DNA of 21,406 nucleotides from DATARH01 sp038228485 (lineage in GTDB: Bacteria; Pseudomonadota; Alphaproteobacteria; ATCC43930; CGMCC-115725): NCBI GenBank assembly GCA_038228485.1, contig JBBRPG010000057.1:1-21406 (forward strand), written 5' to 3'. The stretch's first letter is position 1. Every line of letters begins with the position of its first letter. The notes beneath the pieces are model-generated. The model was not told where the DNA came from. It was given only the letters and a program-made list of their open reading frames with translations, and did no database searches. The position numbers and the translations under genes are program-made. Below are positions 15,099-21,406 of the stretch, in pieces.

Positions 15099-15790
15099 CC
15101 GCGCGTGACGACATAATCGGCACCATCCGCCGCTCGCTCGGCCGCGGTGCGCTGCCCGAGGATCGGGCCGGCGAACTGGCGGCAAGGGTCGCTGCGCATC
15201 GCCGCAATTTGGTGCAGGCGCGGGCAACGGCGCTCGACCCGGCGGCGCGGGTCGATCTTTTCGTCGCGATGGCCGAGGCGGTGCAGACCACGGTGACGCG
15301 CCTCGCGTCGGATACCGAAGTGCCGCAGGAGGTGGCGCGCTATCTCGCCGCGGAGAACCTGCCGGCCGAGTTGGCGATGGCGCCCGATCCTGCGCTTGAC
15401 GCGCTGCCTTGGGCCGAGCGGCCGCTGCTGCAGATTCGCCGCGGCAAGGCCGAATCCGGCGATGCGGTATCGCTGACCCCCTGCCTCGCGGCGGTCGCTG
15501 AGACCGGCACTCTGATGTTGGTGTCGGGCGAGCAGACCCCGACCACGCTCAATTTCCTGCCCGACACGCATATCGTGCTGCTGCGCGCCGGCCAGGTGGT
15601 GGCAAGCTACGAGGACGGCTGGGATTTGCTGCGGGCGCGTCCGGGCGAGGGGCCGCAGGCCCTGCCGCGCACGGTCAATTTCATCACCGGCCCGTCGCGC
15701 ACCGGCGATATCGAGCAGCGTATCGAGCTGGGTGCGCACGGCCCGCGCCGGCTGCATGTCATCGTGATTGGCGATGCCGAAGCGGGCTGA
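15095..15790 (+). CDS. lutC: L-lactate utilisation protein LutC (LUD domain)
   Basis: The 231-residue protein has a helical N-terminus (MTARDDIIGTIRRSLGR) and a LUD domain. The domain includes LTPCLAAVAETGTLMLVSGEQTPTTLNFLPDTHIVLL (127-163) and the FITGPSRTGDIEQRIELGAHGPRRLHVIV C-terminus (196-224), both characteristic of LutC/YkgG. Members bind nucleotides and support L-lactate oxidation with LutA and LutB. Its ATG overlaps the lutB TGA in ATGA at 15095-15098. The stop comes 17 bases into the Smr-domain gene, so that gene is joined to the lut transcript. Confidence 0.92.
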   Translation: MTARDDIIGTIRRSLGRGALPEDRAGELAARVAAHRRNLVQARATALDPAARVDLFVAMAEAVQTTVTRLASDTEVPQEVARYLAAENLPAELAMAPDPALDALPWAERPLLQIRRGKAESGDAVSLTPCLAAVAETGTLMLVSGEQTPTTLNFLPDTHIVLLRAGQVVASYEDGWDLLRARPGEGPQALPRTVNFITGPSRTGDIEQRIELGAHGPRRLHVIVIGDAEAG

Positions 15791-16325
15791 CGCCGCGCCC
15801 AGACAGGGGAGCGATTCGGCGCTGTGGCAGCAGGCGATGCACGACGTCGCCCCGCTGGCGCCGCGTCCGGCTCCGCCGAAAACGCGTGCGATGCCGGCCG
15901 GTAGACCGCTCGCTCGGCAGGCCGCGCCGCCGCCCCCCGCGTTCCACGACCTCCCGCCGCTGACGCTCGACCGCTTCGCCGGGATCGACAAGGCAAGCGC
16001 GCTGCGGCTGAAACGCGGCAAGCTCGCGATCGAAGCGCGGCTCGACCTGCACGGGATGACCCAGGATGAGGCGCACCGGGCGCTTGCCGGCTTCATCCGC
16101 ACCGCGCGCGCCGGCGGCAAGCGCTGCGTGCTCGTCATCACCGGGCGAGGTGCGCCAAGGGACCATGGCGGCGGTGGCGTGTTGCGGGCAGCGGTGCCGC
16201 GTTGGCTGGCCGAGCCCGAGTTCCGGCCGCATTTGCTCGCTATCGCCACGGCGCAGCCGCAAGATGGCGGGGCCGGCGCGCTTTACGTTATGCTGCGCCG
16301 CACCGACAGGATGACCGGACGGTAA
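15774..16325 (+). CDS. Smr domain-containing protein
   Basis: The 183-residue protein has a disordered, proline- and alanine-rich N-terminal half (PAPPKTRAMPAGRPLARQAAPPPP) and a C-terminal Smr (MutS2-type) domain with LDLHGMTQDEAHRAL (90-104), VLVITGRG (119-126), VLRAAVPRWL and the closing GALYVMLRR. Smr domains bind or nick DNA or RNA; the stand-alone alphaproteobacterial form has no well-established role. ATG 15774 (MPKRAD) lies within the end of lutC, and there is no strong ribosome site. Its TAA overlaps the next start (TAATG at 16323-16327). In alphaproteobacteria it usually sits directly behind mltA, whereas here three lut genes separate them. Confidence 0.9.
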   Translation: MPKRADAAPRQGSDSALWQQAMHDVAPLAPRPAPPKTRAMPAGRPLARQAAPPPPAFHDLPPLTLDRFAGIDKASALRLKRGKLAIEARLDLHGMTQDEAHRALAGFIRTARAGGKRCVLVITGRGAPRDHGGGGVLRAAVPRWLAEPEFRPHLLAIATAQPQDGGAGALYVMLRRTDRMTGR

Positions 16326-17389
16326 TGCCCCAGGACGACGCGCTGGCCCTCGACATCGATTTGCTGCGGACGGCGCGGGTACTGTGCATCGGCGATGTCA
16401 TGCTCGACCGCTATGTCTATGGCGAGCTCGGCCGGCTGTCGCCCGAAGCACCGGTGCCCGTGCTCAATATCGATAGCGAGACGCATAGCCTCGGTGGCGC
16501 CGGCAACGTCCTGCGCAACCTGGCGGCGCTTGGCGCGCAGATGTCGTTTGTCTCGGTCGTCGGCAACGACGATGCCGGGCGGCAGATTCAGAATCTGCTG
16601 GCCGGGCTCGACGGCGCCCAGATCCACGTGCTGGTCCAGCCAGAGCGCAAGACGACGGTCAAGACCCGCTTTATCGCGGTGAACCAGCACTTGCTGCGCG
16701 CCGACCAGGAGAGCGCGATCCCGCTTGGGCCTTACATTCGCGACGATTTGCTGCGGCTGGCCCGCGAGCTGGTGACCAACCACGATGTCGTGGTGATTTC
16801 CGACTATGCCAAGGGGGTGCTGACCGACGGGGTCGCGCTCGAGATCATCCGGGAGGCCCAGGAATCGGGCGCACGGGTGGTGGTCGAGCCCAAGGGCGGC
16901 GACCACATCCGCTACCGCGGCGCCGACGTGCTGATGCCCGGCCGCCGCGAGCTGGCCGAGGCGACGGGAATGCCGGTCGCCACCCCAGCCGAAATCGTCG
17001 CCGCGTCGCGGGTCTTGATCGAGCGCTGCGGGCTCGGCGCGGTGTTCGTGCTGTTGGGTCGCGAGGGTATGATCCTGGTCGAGCCGCGCACCAGCACCAC
17101 GGTCGATCCGCTCGCGCTCGTCGATGGCTACGATCCCGGCGGTACCGAGGACGCGGCGGTGGCGGCGCTCGCGGTCGGGATTGGCGCCGGGCTGTCCGTG
17201 CCGCACGCTGCCGAGCTCGCCAGCCTCGCGGTCGGCATTGTCGGCGCCAAGATCGGCACCGCCGTCGTTTCCGCCGGCGAGCTGGCCGCGGCGCTGGCGA
17301 GCGCCGCGTACTCAGAGCCCGGTGAGGCTGCTGCCGTGCGGGTCGAGATGGCGCCGCAGCCGCGTCGCCGCGGCCAGCGCAAAGCGTAG
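16325..17389 (+). CDS. divergent PfkB-family heptose-7-phosphate kinase-like protein (HldE kinase domain)
   Basis: The 354-residue protein matches the kinase half of HldE/RfaE1, which phosphorylates D-glycero-D-manno-heptose 7-phosphate for lipopolysaccharide core synthesis. Well preserved are GDVMLDRYVYGELGRLSPEAPVPV (23-46), GGAGNVLRNLAALGA (57-71), VISDYAKG (157-164) and PKG-x-D-x-x-RYRGAD. Three usual signature positions differ. The GAGD anion-hole motif reads GTED (273-276: G-T-E-D, the catalytic aspartate Asp276 kept); TPN-x-x-E reads MPGRRE (204-209); and DPKG reads EPKG (188-191). The C-terminal cytidylyl/adenylyltransferase domain of bifunctional HldE is absent. The start is ATG 16325, overlapping the Smr stop. 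Its last 78 bases overlap the end of mmcB on the opposite strand. It may be an altered-specificity or inactive paralogue; the kinase fold itself is sure. Confidence 0.8.
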   Translation: MPQDDALALDIDLLRTARVLCIGDVMLDRYVYGELGRLSPEAPVPVLNIDSETHSLGGAGNVLRNLAALGAQMSFVSVVGNDDAGRQIQNLLAGLDGAQIHVLVQPERKTTVKTRFIAVNQHLLRADQESAIPLGPYIRDDLLRLARELVTNHDVVVISDYAKGVLTDGVALEIIREAQESGARVVVEPKGGDHIRYRGADVLMPGRRELAEATGMPVATPAEIVAASRVLIERCGLGAVFVLLGREGMILVEPRTSTTVDPLALVDGYDPGGTEDAAVAALAVGIGAGLSVPHAAELASLAVGIVGAKIGTAVVSAGELAAALASAAYSEPGEAAAVRVEMAPQPRRRGQRKA

Positions 17390-17887
17390 GGTGAGGGTCT
17401 TTCGCCGCGCCGGGGCGAGCAGGCCGGCGGCGGCCTCGCGCACCACCGCCGCGGCAAACCCGTCTGCCACGATGAGGCCGCAATCCTCGGGGATCAGTGC
17501 CGGCGGAAAATCGCGGGCGACGGCGAAATAAAAGCGGTCGGCAAAGTCGCGGTAGCCGGCCCATTTGCGATCGGCGCGGAAATCCGCGACCGAGTTCTTG
17601 ATCTCGACGATAATCAGCTCGCCGCCGCGGCCGAGCGCGAGGATGTCGGCGCGCCGCCCGTTGGCGAGCGGGAATTCGAGGAGGCTGGCATAGCCGAGCT
17701 GTTCCAGCATGCGGCAGACGCCGCGGGCGAGAAGCGCTGCGGTCAATACGTCGCTGGCCGTCGCTGGGGCGGCCGGCGGCTGCCCGGTCAATGGCTGCCC
17801 GGTCAATGGCTGCCCTGCCAATGGCTGCCCTGCCAATGGCTGATCGGTCAACAGCCCGGCGGCATATGGATCGGCGATGCCGGTCAT
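17312..17887 (-). CDS. mmcB: MmcB family DNA repair protein with N-terminal pentapeptide repeat
   Basis: The 191-residue protein matches the alphaproteobacterial MmcB family (DUF1052), linked in Caulobacter to DNA repair after mitomycin C. The conserved part runs from about residue 52: RGVCRMLEQLGYASLLEFPL, then GRRADILALGRGGELIIVEIKNSVADFRADRKWAGYRDFADRFYFAVA. The spacing of Asp81, Glu95 and Lys97 fits a PD-(D/E)xK nuclease-like site. The first 50 residues include five copies of L-x-x-Q-P (13-37), encoded by 15-bp DNA repeats, and are probably disordered. The ATG at 17887 has no Shine-Dalgarno sequence, so a start further in is possible. It runs toward the kinase gene and overlaps its last 78 bases. 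The divergent ABC transporter starts 29 bp from its ATG. Confidence 0.85.
   Translation of the reverse strand: MTGIADPYAAGLLTDQPLAGQPLAGQPLTGQPLTGQPPAAPATASDVLTAALLARGVCRMLEQLGYASLLEFPLANGRRADILALGRGGELIIVEIKNSVADFRADRKWAGYRDFADRFYFAVARDFPPALIPEDCGLIVADGFAAAVVREAAAGLLAPARRKTLTLRFALAAATRLRRHLDPHGSSLTGL
17778..17852 (+). repeat. five tandem 15-bp repeats
   Basis: The units are GGCTGCCCGGTCAAT (17778-17792 and 17793-17807, identical), GGCTGCCCTGCCAAT (17808-17822 and 17823-17837, identical) and GGCTGATCGGTCAAC (17838-17852). On the minus strand they code in frame for LTDQP, LAGQP, LAGQP, LTGQP and LTGQP of MmcB. Multiples of three keep the frame when units are gained or lost. The exact pairs point to recent duplication. 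Confidence 0.9.
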
Positions 17888-17916
17888 TGTTTGACTACAG
17901 GAAGAGGCCAGACGGA

Positions 17917-19650
17917 ATGAGGTCCATGACGACACAAATGCGGATCGGCTTTCTGCGTGAGGCCTGGAAACTCGCCTGGCCGTATTGGCGCTCGGAGGAG
18001 AGATGGAGCGCCTTCGCGCTGCTGGCCGCCGTCATCGCGCTGAACCTGATCGCGGTGTGGATCAACGTCCGCCTCAATCTGTGGAACAAGGATTTCTACG
18101 ACGCCCTGCAGGAATACGACTGGAAAAATTTCTGGTATCAGCTCGGCCTGTTCTGCTTCATCGCCGCGGCGTGGATCGTGGTCGCGGTGTACCAACTCTA
18201 CCTGCGCCAGATCCTGCACATCCGCTGGCGGCGCTGGATGACCGAGCGCTCGCTGGAGGGCTGGCTCGGTCATCAGGCTTACTACCGCATCCAGCTCGAC
18301 CAGTCGACGACCGACAACCCCGACCAGCGCATCGCCGATGACCTCGACAGCTACACCTCGCTGAGCCTGTCGCTGTCGCTGGGGCTGATGAATTCGGTGG
18401 TCACCTTGGCCTCGTTCATGTTCATTCTGTGGACCCTGTCGGGCCCCCTCGTCGTCCCGCTATGGGGCGATGCGTCGGTGACGATCCCCGGCTACTTGGT
18501 GTTCGCGGCAATCTTTTATGCGTTGGTCGGCACCTGGCTAACCCAGAAAATCGGCCATCCGCTGGTGCAGCTGATGTTCAACCAGCAGCGCTTCGAGGCC
18601 GATTTCCGCTTCAGCATGGTGCGGCTGCGCGAGAACGCCGAGAGCGTCGCGTTCTATGGCGGCGAGGCGCACGAGCTCGGGGTCTTCGGCCGCCGCTTCC
18701 GCCGCGTCGTCGAGAATTTCTGGGGCATCATCCGCCGCCGCAAGCGGCTCACTTGGTTCACCTCCGGGTACGAGCAGGTTGCGCTGATCTTTCCGTTCCT
18801 CGTCGCCTCGCCGCAATATTTCGCCAAGAAGATCCAGCTGGGCGGGTTGATGCAGGTGATCTCGGCCTTCGGCCATGTCCAGAACGCGCTGTCGTTCATC
18901 ATCACCAGTTACACCTCGATCGCCGAGTACGAGGCGGTCGTCGCCCGGCTTGCCGGCTTCCAGGGCCGGATCGCGGCGATTGCCGTGGACCAGCAAGGGC
19001 CGCAGCCAATCGCGATCGACCGCGCCGGCGCCGGGGTCGAGGTCGGCGCGCTCGATCTCGACCTGCCGGACGGTGCGGCGCTGCAGCGCGGCGTCGGGCT
19101 CACTGCGACGTCGGGGACGCCAGTGCTGATCACCGGGCCGACCGGCAGCGGCAAGAGTACTTTGCTGCGCGCGATCGCCGGGCTGTGGCCGTTCGGCCGC
19201 GGCCGCATCCGCGTCGCCGAGGGGTCGGTGCTGTTTCTGCCGCAGCGGCCGTATCTGCCGCTCGGTACGCTGATCGATGCGCTGGTCTATCCCGGTCGCG
19301 GCGCGCACCCGAGCCATGACGAAATGGTGGCTGCCTTGCGCGCGGTCGGCCTTGCTCACCTGATCGATCGTCTCGGCGACGACGGCAATTGGGCGCAGCG
19401 CCTGTCGGGCGGCGAGCAGCAGCGGCTGGGCTTTGCCCGGGTGCTGCTGCTGCGGCCGCAGATCGTCTTTCTCGATGAGGCCACCTCGGCGGTCGACGAG
19501 GCCAGCGAGACCGTGCTTTACCGCCTGTTGCGCGAAGCCGACTGGCATCCGACCATCGTCAGCGTCGGTCATCACGGGGCGCTGAAGCGCTTCCACGAAA
19601 CGATCGTCGATCTCGGCGCTGGGCGGGTATCCGCGGCCGCGGCGAAATAG
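17917..19650 (+). CDS. SbmA/BacA-like ABC transporter, fused permease and ATPase
   Basis: This is a 577-residue half-transporter that would act as a dimer in the inner membrane. The N-terminal half is an ABC_membrane_2/SbmA-BacA-type domain with transmembrane segments near 31-50, 75-97, 155-180 and 188-206 and a further hydrophobic stretch around 287-300; typical family sequences are NLWNKDFYDALQEYDW (54-69), TDNPDQRIADDLDSYTSLSLSLSLGL (132-157) and RLRENAESVAFYGGEAHE (236-253). The ATPase domain has Walker A GPTGSGKST (407-415), Q-loop Gln443, signature LSGGEQQR (496-503), Walker B IVFLDEATSA (516-525) and H-loop His552. Relatives (YddA, BclA, Rv1819c) import peptides or cobalamin; the substrate here is unknown. 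ATG 17917 has AGGAAGAGG ten bases upstream. lysS follows, so the two may share a transcript. Confidence 0.9.
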   Translation: MRSMTTQMRIGFLREAWKLAWPYWRSEERWSAFALLAAVIALNLIAVWINVRLNLWNKDFYDALQEYDWKNFWYQLGLFCFIAAAWIVVAVYQLYLRQILHIRWRRWMTERSLEGWLGHQAYYRIQLDQSTTDNPDQRIADDLDSYTSLSLSLSLGLMNSVVTLASFMFILWTLSGPLVVPLWGDASVTIPGYLVFAAIFYALVGTWLTQKIGHPLVQLMFNQQRFEADFRFSMVRLRENAESVAFYGGEAHELGVFGRRFRRVVENFWGIIRRRKRLTWFTSGYEQVALIFPFLVASPQYFAKKIQLGGLMQVISAFGHVQNALSFIITSYTSIAEYEAVVARLAGFQGRIAAIAVDQQGPQPIAIDRAGAGVEVGALDLDLPDGAALQRGVGLTATSGTPVLITGPTGSGKSTLLRAIAGLWPFGRGRIRVAEGSVLFLPQRPYLPLGTLIDALVYPGRGAHPSHDEMVAALRAVGLAHLIDRLGDDGNWAQRLSGGEQQRLGFARVLLLRPQIVFLDEATSAVDEASETVLYRLLREADWHPTIVSVGHHGALKRFHETIVDLGAGRVSAAAAK

Positions 19651-19665
19651 AGGACAAGACCCGAC

Positions 19666-19683
19666 ATGACTGAATCGACATGA
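19666..19683 (+). other. five-codon mini-ORF overlapping the lysS start
   Basis: ATG-ACT-GAA-TCG-ACA-TGA (MTEST) runs from 19666 to 19683. AGGA at 19651-19654 is eleven bases from its ATG. Its TGA overlaps the lysS ATG at 19680 (ATGA). lysS itself has no ribosome site at normal distance, so the mini-ORF may feed ribosomes to lysS. No product function is implied. Confidence 0.4.
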
Positions 19684-21161
19684 ATGACGGCCCAAGAGAG
19701 GCGGACGATCCGCTCCGCGCGGTGCGCCTCGGCAAGCTCGACGCGCTGCGCGGGATGGGGATCGACCCCTATCCGGCGCGCTTTGCGCGCAGCGACGAGG
19801 CAACGGCGCTCGAGACCCGCTATGCTGAGTTGCCCGCCGGCGCCGACAGCGGTGACACGGTGCGCGTCGCCGGCCGCATCCTGGCGATCCGCAACAGCGG
19901 CATGTTCATCGATCTGCACGACGCGTCGGGAAAAATCCAGATCTTCGGGCATAAAGATTTTCTGCCGGAAGCCGGGCTGGCGCTGTTGAAGCTCCTCGAT
20001 ATCGGCGACGTGATCGGGGTCGAGGGCCGGGTGCGGCGCACCCCGCGCGGCGAGCTTACCGTCAATGCCGCGGCGCTGACCGTACTGGCCAAGGCGCTGC
20101 GTCCCCTGCCCGAGAAATTCCACGGCCTCTCCGATATCGAGCTGCGCTACCGCCAGCGCTATGTCGACCTGATCGTCAATCCGCAAAGCCGCGAGACGCT
20201 GCGCCGCCGCAGCCGCGTCATCTCCGGGATGCGCGCGTTCCTCATGGAGCGGGACTATCTCGAGGTCGAGACGCCGATACTGCACACCATTCCCGGCGGC
20301 GCCTCGGCGAAGCCGTTCGTCACCCACCACAATGCGCTCGACATGGATTTGTACCTGCGCATCGCGCCGGAGTTGCACCTGAAGCGCCTGATCGTCGGCG
20401 GCCTTTCCGACAAGGTGTTCGAGATCAACCGCTGCTTTCGCAACGAAGGGCTGTCGCCGCGCCACAATCCCGAGTTTACCTCGCTCGAGGTCTACGAGGC
20501 CTATGTCGACTACACCGCGATGATGAGCCTGACCGAGGCGCTGGTCGCACACGTCGCCGAGCGCGTCTGCGGCGGCACTCGCGTATCCTATGGCGGCACC
20601 GAGATCGACCTCGCCGCGCCGTGGCCGCGCCGCACGATGGCCGAGCTGGTGCTGGAAGCGACCGGGATCGATTTCATGCAGCTCGACGCAGCGGCGGCGC
20701 GCGCGGCGGCGAATTCGCTGGGCGGCGAGCTTGGCGACGCGGCCGGCTGGGGCCACGCGCTGGAGGTCGCCTTCGCGGCGCGAGTCGAGGACCGGCTGAT
20801 CCAGCCGGTGCACGTCACCGGCTTTCCGCGCGACATCTCGCCCCTCGCCAAAGCCGATTCGGCCGATCCGCGCCTGGTCGAGCGGTTCGAGAGCTATGTC
20901 TATGGCTGGGAGATTGCCAACGCCTTCTCCGAGCTCAACGACCCGCTCGACCAGCGTCGCCGTTTCGAGGCACAGATGCAGGCTCGCGCCGCCGGCGACG
21001 ACGAGGCCCAGCCCTTGGACGAGGACTATGTCGTCGCGCTCGAATACGGGCTGCCGCCGTGCGGCGGGCTCGGCCTGGGCATCGACCGGCTGGTCATGCT
21101 GCTGACCGACAGCCCGTCGATCCGCGACGTCATCGCTTTTCCGACGATGCGCCCGCGCTAG
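19680..21161 (+). CDS. lysS: lysyl-tRNA synthetase, class II
   Basis: The 493-residue enzyme charges tRNA-Lys. It has the N-terminal OB-fold anticodon-binding domain (VRVAGRILAIRNSGMFIDLHDASGKIQIFG, 61-90), then the class II catalytic domain. Motif 1 surroundings are RRRSRVISGMRAFLMERDYLEVETPIL (175-201); motif 2 is FEINRCFRNEGLSPRHNPEFTSLEVYEAY (247-275); motif 3 is GLPPCGGLGLGIDRLVMLL (457-475), where Cys replaces the more common Thr. FSELNDP and DEDYV-x-ALEYG match the family. The start at ATG 19680 gives a normal N-terminus, but the best Shine-Dalgarno sequence (19651-19654) is 25 bases away and serves the mini-ORF instead. Length and motifs indicate an active enzyme. The stop is 13 bases from the end of the next, opposing gene. 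Confidence 0.96.
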   Translation: MNDGPREADDPLRAVRLGKLDALRGMGIDPYPARFARSDEATALETRYAELPAGADSGDTVRVAGRILAIRNSGMFIDLHDASGKIQIFGHKDFLPEAGLALLKLLDIGDVIGVEGRVRRTPRGELTVNAAALTVLAKALRPLPEKFHGLSDIELRYRQRYVDLIVNPQSRETLRRRSRVISGMRAFLMERDYLEVETPILHTIPGGASAKPFVTHHNALDMDLYLRIAPELHLKRLIVGGLSDKVFEINRCFRNEGLSPRHNPEFTSLEVYEAYVDYTAMMSLTEALVAHVAERVCGGTRVSYGGTEIDLAAPWPRRTMAELVLEATGIDFMQLDAAAARAAANSLGGELGDAAGWGHALEVAFAARVEDRLIQPVHVTGFPRDISPLAKADSADPRLVERFESYVYGWEIANAFSELNDPLDQRRRFEAQMQARAAGDDEAQPLDEDYVVALEYGLPPCGGLGLGIDRLVMLLTDSPSIRDVIAFPTMRPR

Positions 21162-21174
21162 CGCCGTTTGGCGG

Positions 21175-21406
21175 TCAGAGACACTTGATCGTCCAGATCG
21201 TCGTGGTGCCGAAATCGTCGGCGATCGCCCGGTCGACGCCGCCTTTGTGGCTTTCGCTGTTGAGGACGCGGTAGCCGCCCGGGCAGAGCTGGTTGGCCAG
21301 CCGACGATTGGGACCCTCGGCGCCGCCGACGATGCTGGGGCTGTCGATGCGATAAATGCCGTCGCCGACCCGGCTCGCCTCGGACTCGGTGCAGGCGGCG
21401 AGGGCC
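21175..21406 (-). CDS. 3' part of a small putative lipoprotein gene, 5' end outside window
   Basis: A minus-strand frame is open from the right window edge to TGA at 21175-21177, giving 76 visible residues. They begin ALAACTESEASRVGDGIYRI, where LAAC is a good lipobox, so a signal peptide probably lies just off the window and the mature protein is about 73 residues, anchored in the membrane. Cysteines are found in QLCPGGYRVL and in the terminal IWTIKCL, and might pair in the periplasm. I do not recognise a functional family. The reading frame has alphaproteobacterial-like composition, no internal stop, and a normal tail-to-tail arrangement with lysS, which supports a real gene. Confidence 0.7.
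   Translation of the reverse strand, partial: ALAACTESEASRVGDGIYRIDSPSIVGGAEGPNRRLANQLCPGGYRVLNSESHKGGVDRAIADDFGTTTIWTIKCL

Noticed and set aside
13221..15227. A very long minus-strand open frame opposite lutA and lutB
   Set aside because: It is a shadow of the lut genes; both LutA and LutB show full motif sets on the other strand, and the translated product is low-complexity His/Arg/Asp-rich.
17791..17916. Upstream extension of the ABC transporter through the 15-bp repeats
   Set aside because: It would overlap the mmcB coding region with no ribosome site, and the family starts shortly before GFLREAWKLAWPYW; ATG 17917 has AGGAAGAGG in front.
21162..21173. CGCC-GTTT-GGCG hairpin after lysS as terminator
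   Set aside because: A four-base stem without a T-run is too weak to call.

Overview
The window is a high-GC stretch of a bacterial main chromosome, almost certainly from an alphaproteobacterium (Rhodospirillales-like by feel, not proven). The evidence is a dense set of alphaproteobacterial housekeeping genes in a conserved order: rho, hemJ, hemH and hemE on the minus strand, then ppsR, maf, aroE, coaE and dnaQ on the plus strand, then secB, a Tim44-like gene, mltA and an Smr-domain gene. A gene for MmcB, a family typical of alphaproteobacteria, lies further right. I see no phage, plasmid, transposase, CRISPR, tRNA or rRNA.

Left arm (1-6303): the 3' end of a YyaL/DUF255-type gene, an O6-alkylguanine methyltransferase and a quinone oxidoreductase read rightward. 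They converge on a tightly coupled leftward heme/Rho cluster, hemE-hemH-hemJ-rho. An inverted pair of REP-like palindromes sits between the converging genes.

Centre (6304-6719): about 390-400 bp with no gene separate hemE from ppsR. In Caulobacter and Rickettsia the chromosomal replication origin lies between hemE and the homologue of this ppsR gene (called RP001 in Rickettsia). The flanking genes here point away from the gap on both sides, the core is relatively AT-rich, and a near-consensus DnaA box and a recurring GGG-TTAA motif are present. I read it as the probable oriC.

Right arm (6720-16325): ppsR, maf, aroE, coaE and dnaQ form a packed rightward operon with overlapping ends. dnaQ and secB converge and share a CTAG in which both stop codons lie. 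Divergent from secB are the Tim44-like gene and mltA. A lutABC lactate-oxidation cluster then sits before the Smr-domain gene.

Far right (16325-21406): a divergent heptose-kinase-like PfkB protein with an altered GAGD motif overlaps the convergent mmcB by 78 bp. mmcB carries five in-frame 15-bp repeats near its start. A SbmA/BacA-like ABC transporter runs divergently from it with only 29 bp between the two start codons. lysS follows, with a five-codon mini-ORF overlapping its start, and the window ends in the 3' part of a leftward gene for a small putative lipoprotein.

Most of this is core metabolism and information processing. The points that stand out are the probable origin, the altered kinase motif, the regulatory hairpins and overlaps, the repeat tract and the lysS mini-ORF. 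No clearly new multi-gene system is visible.
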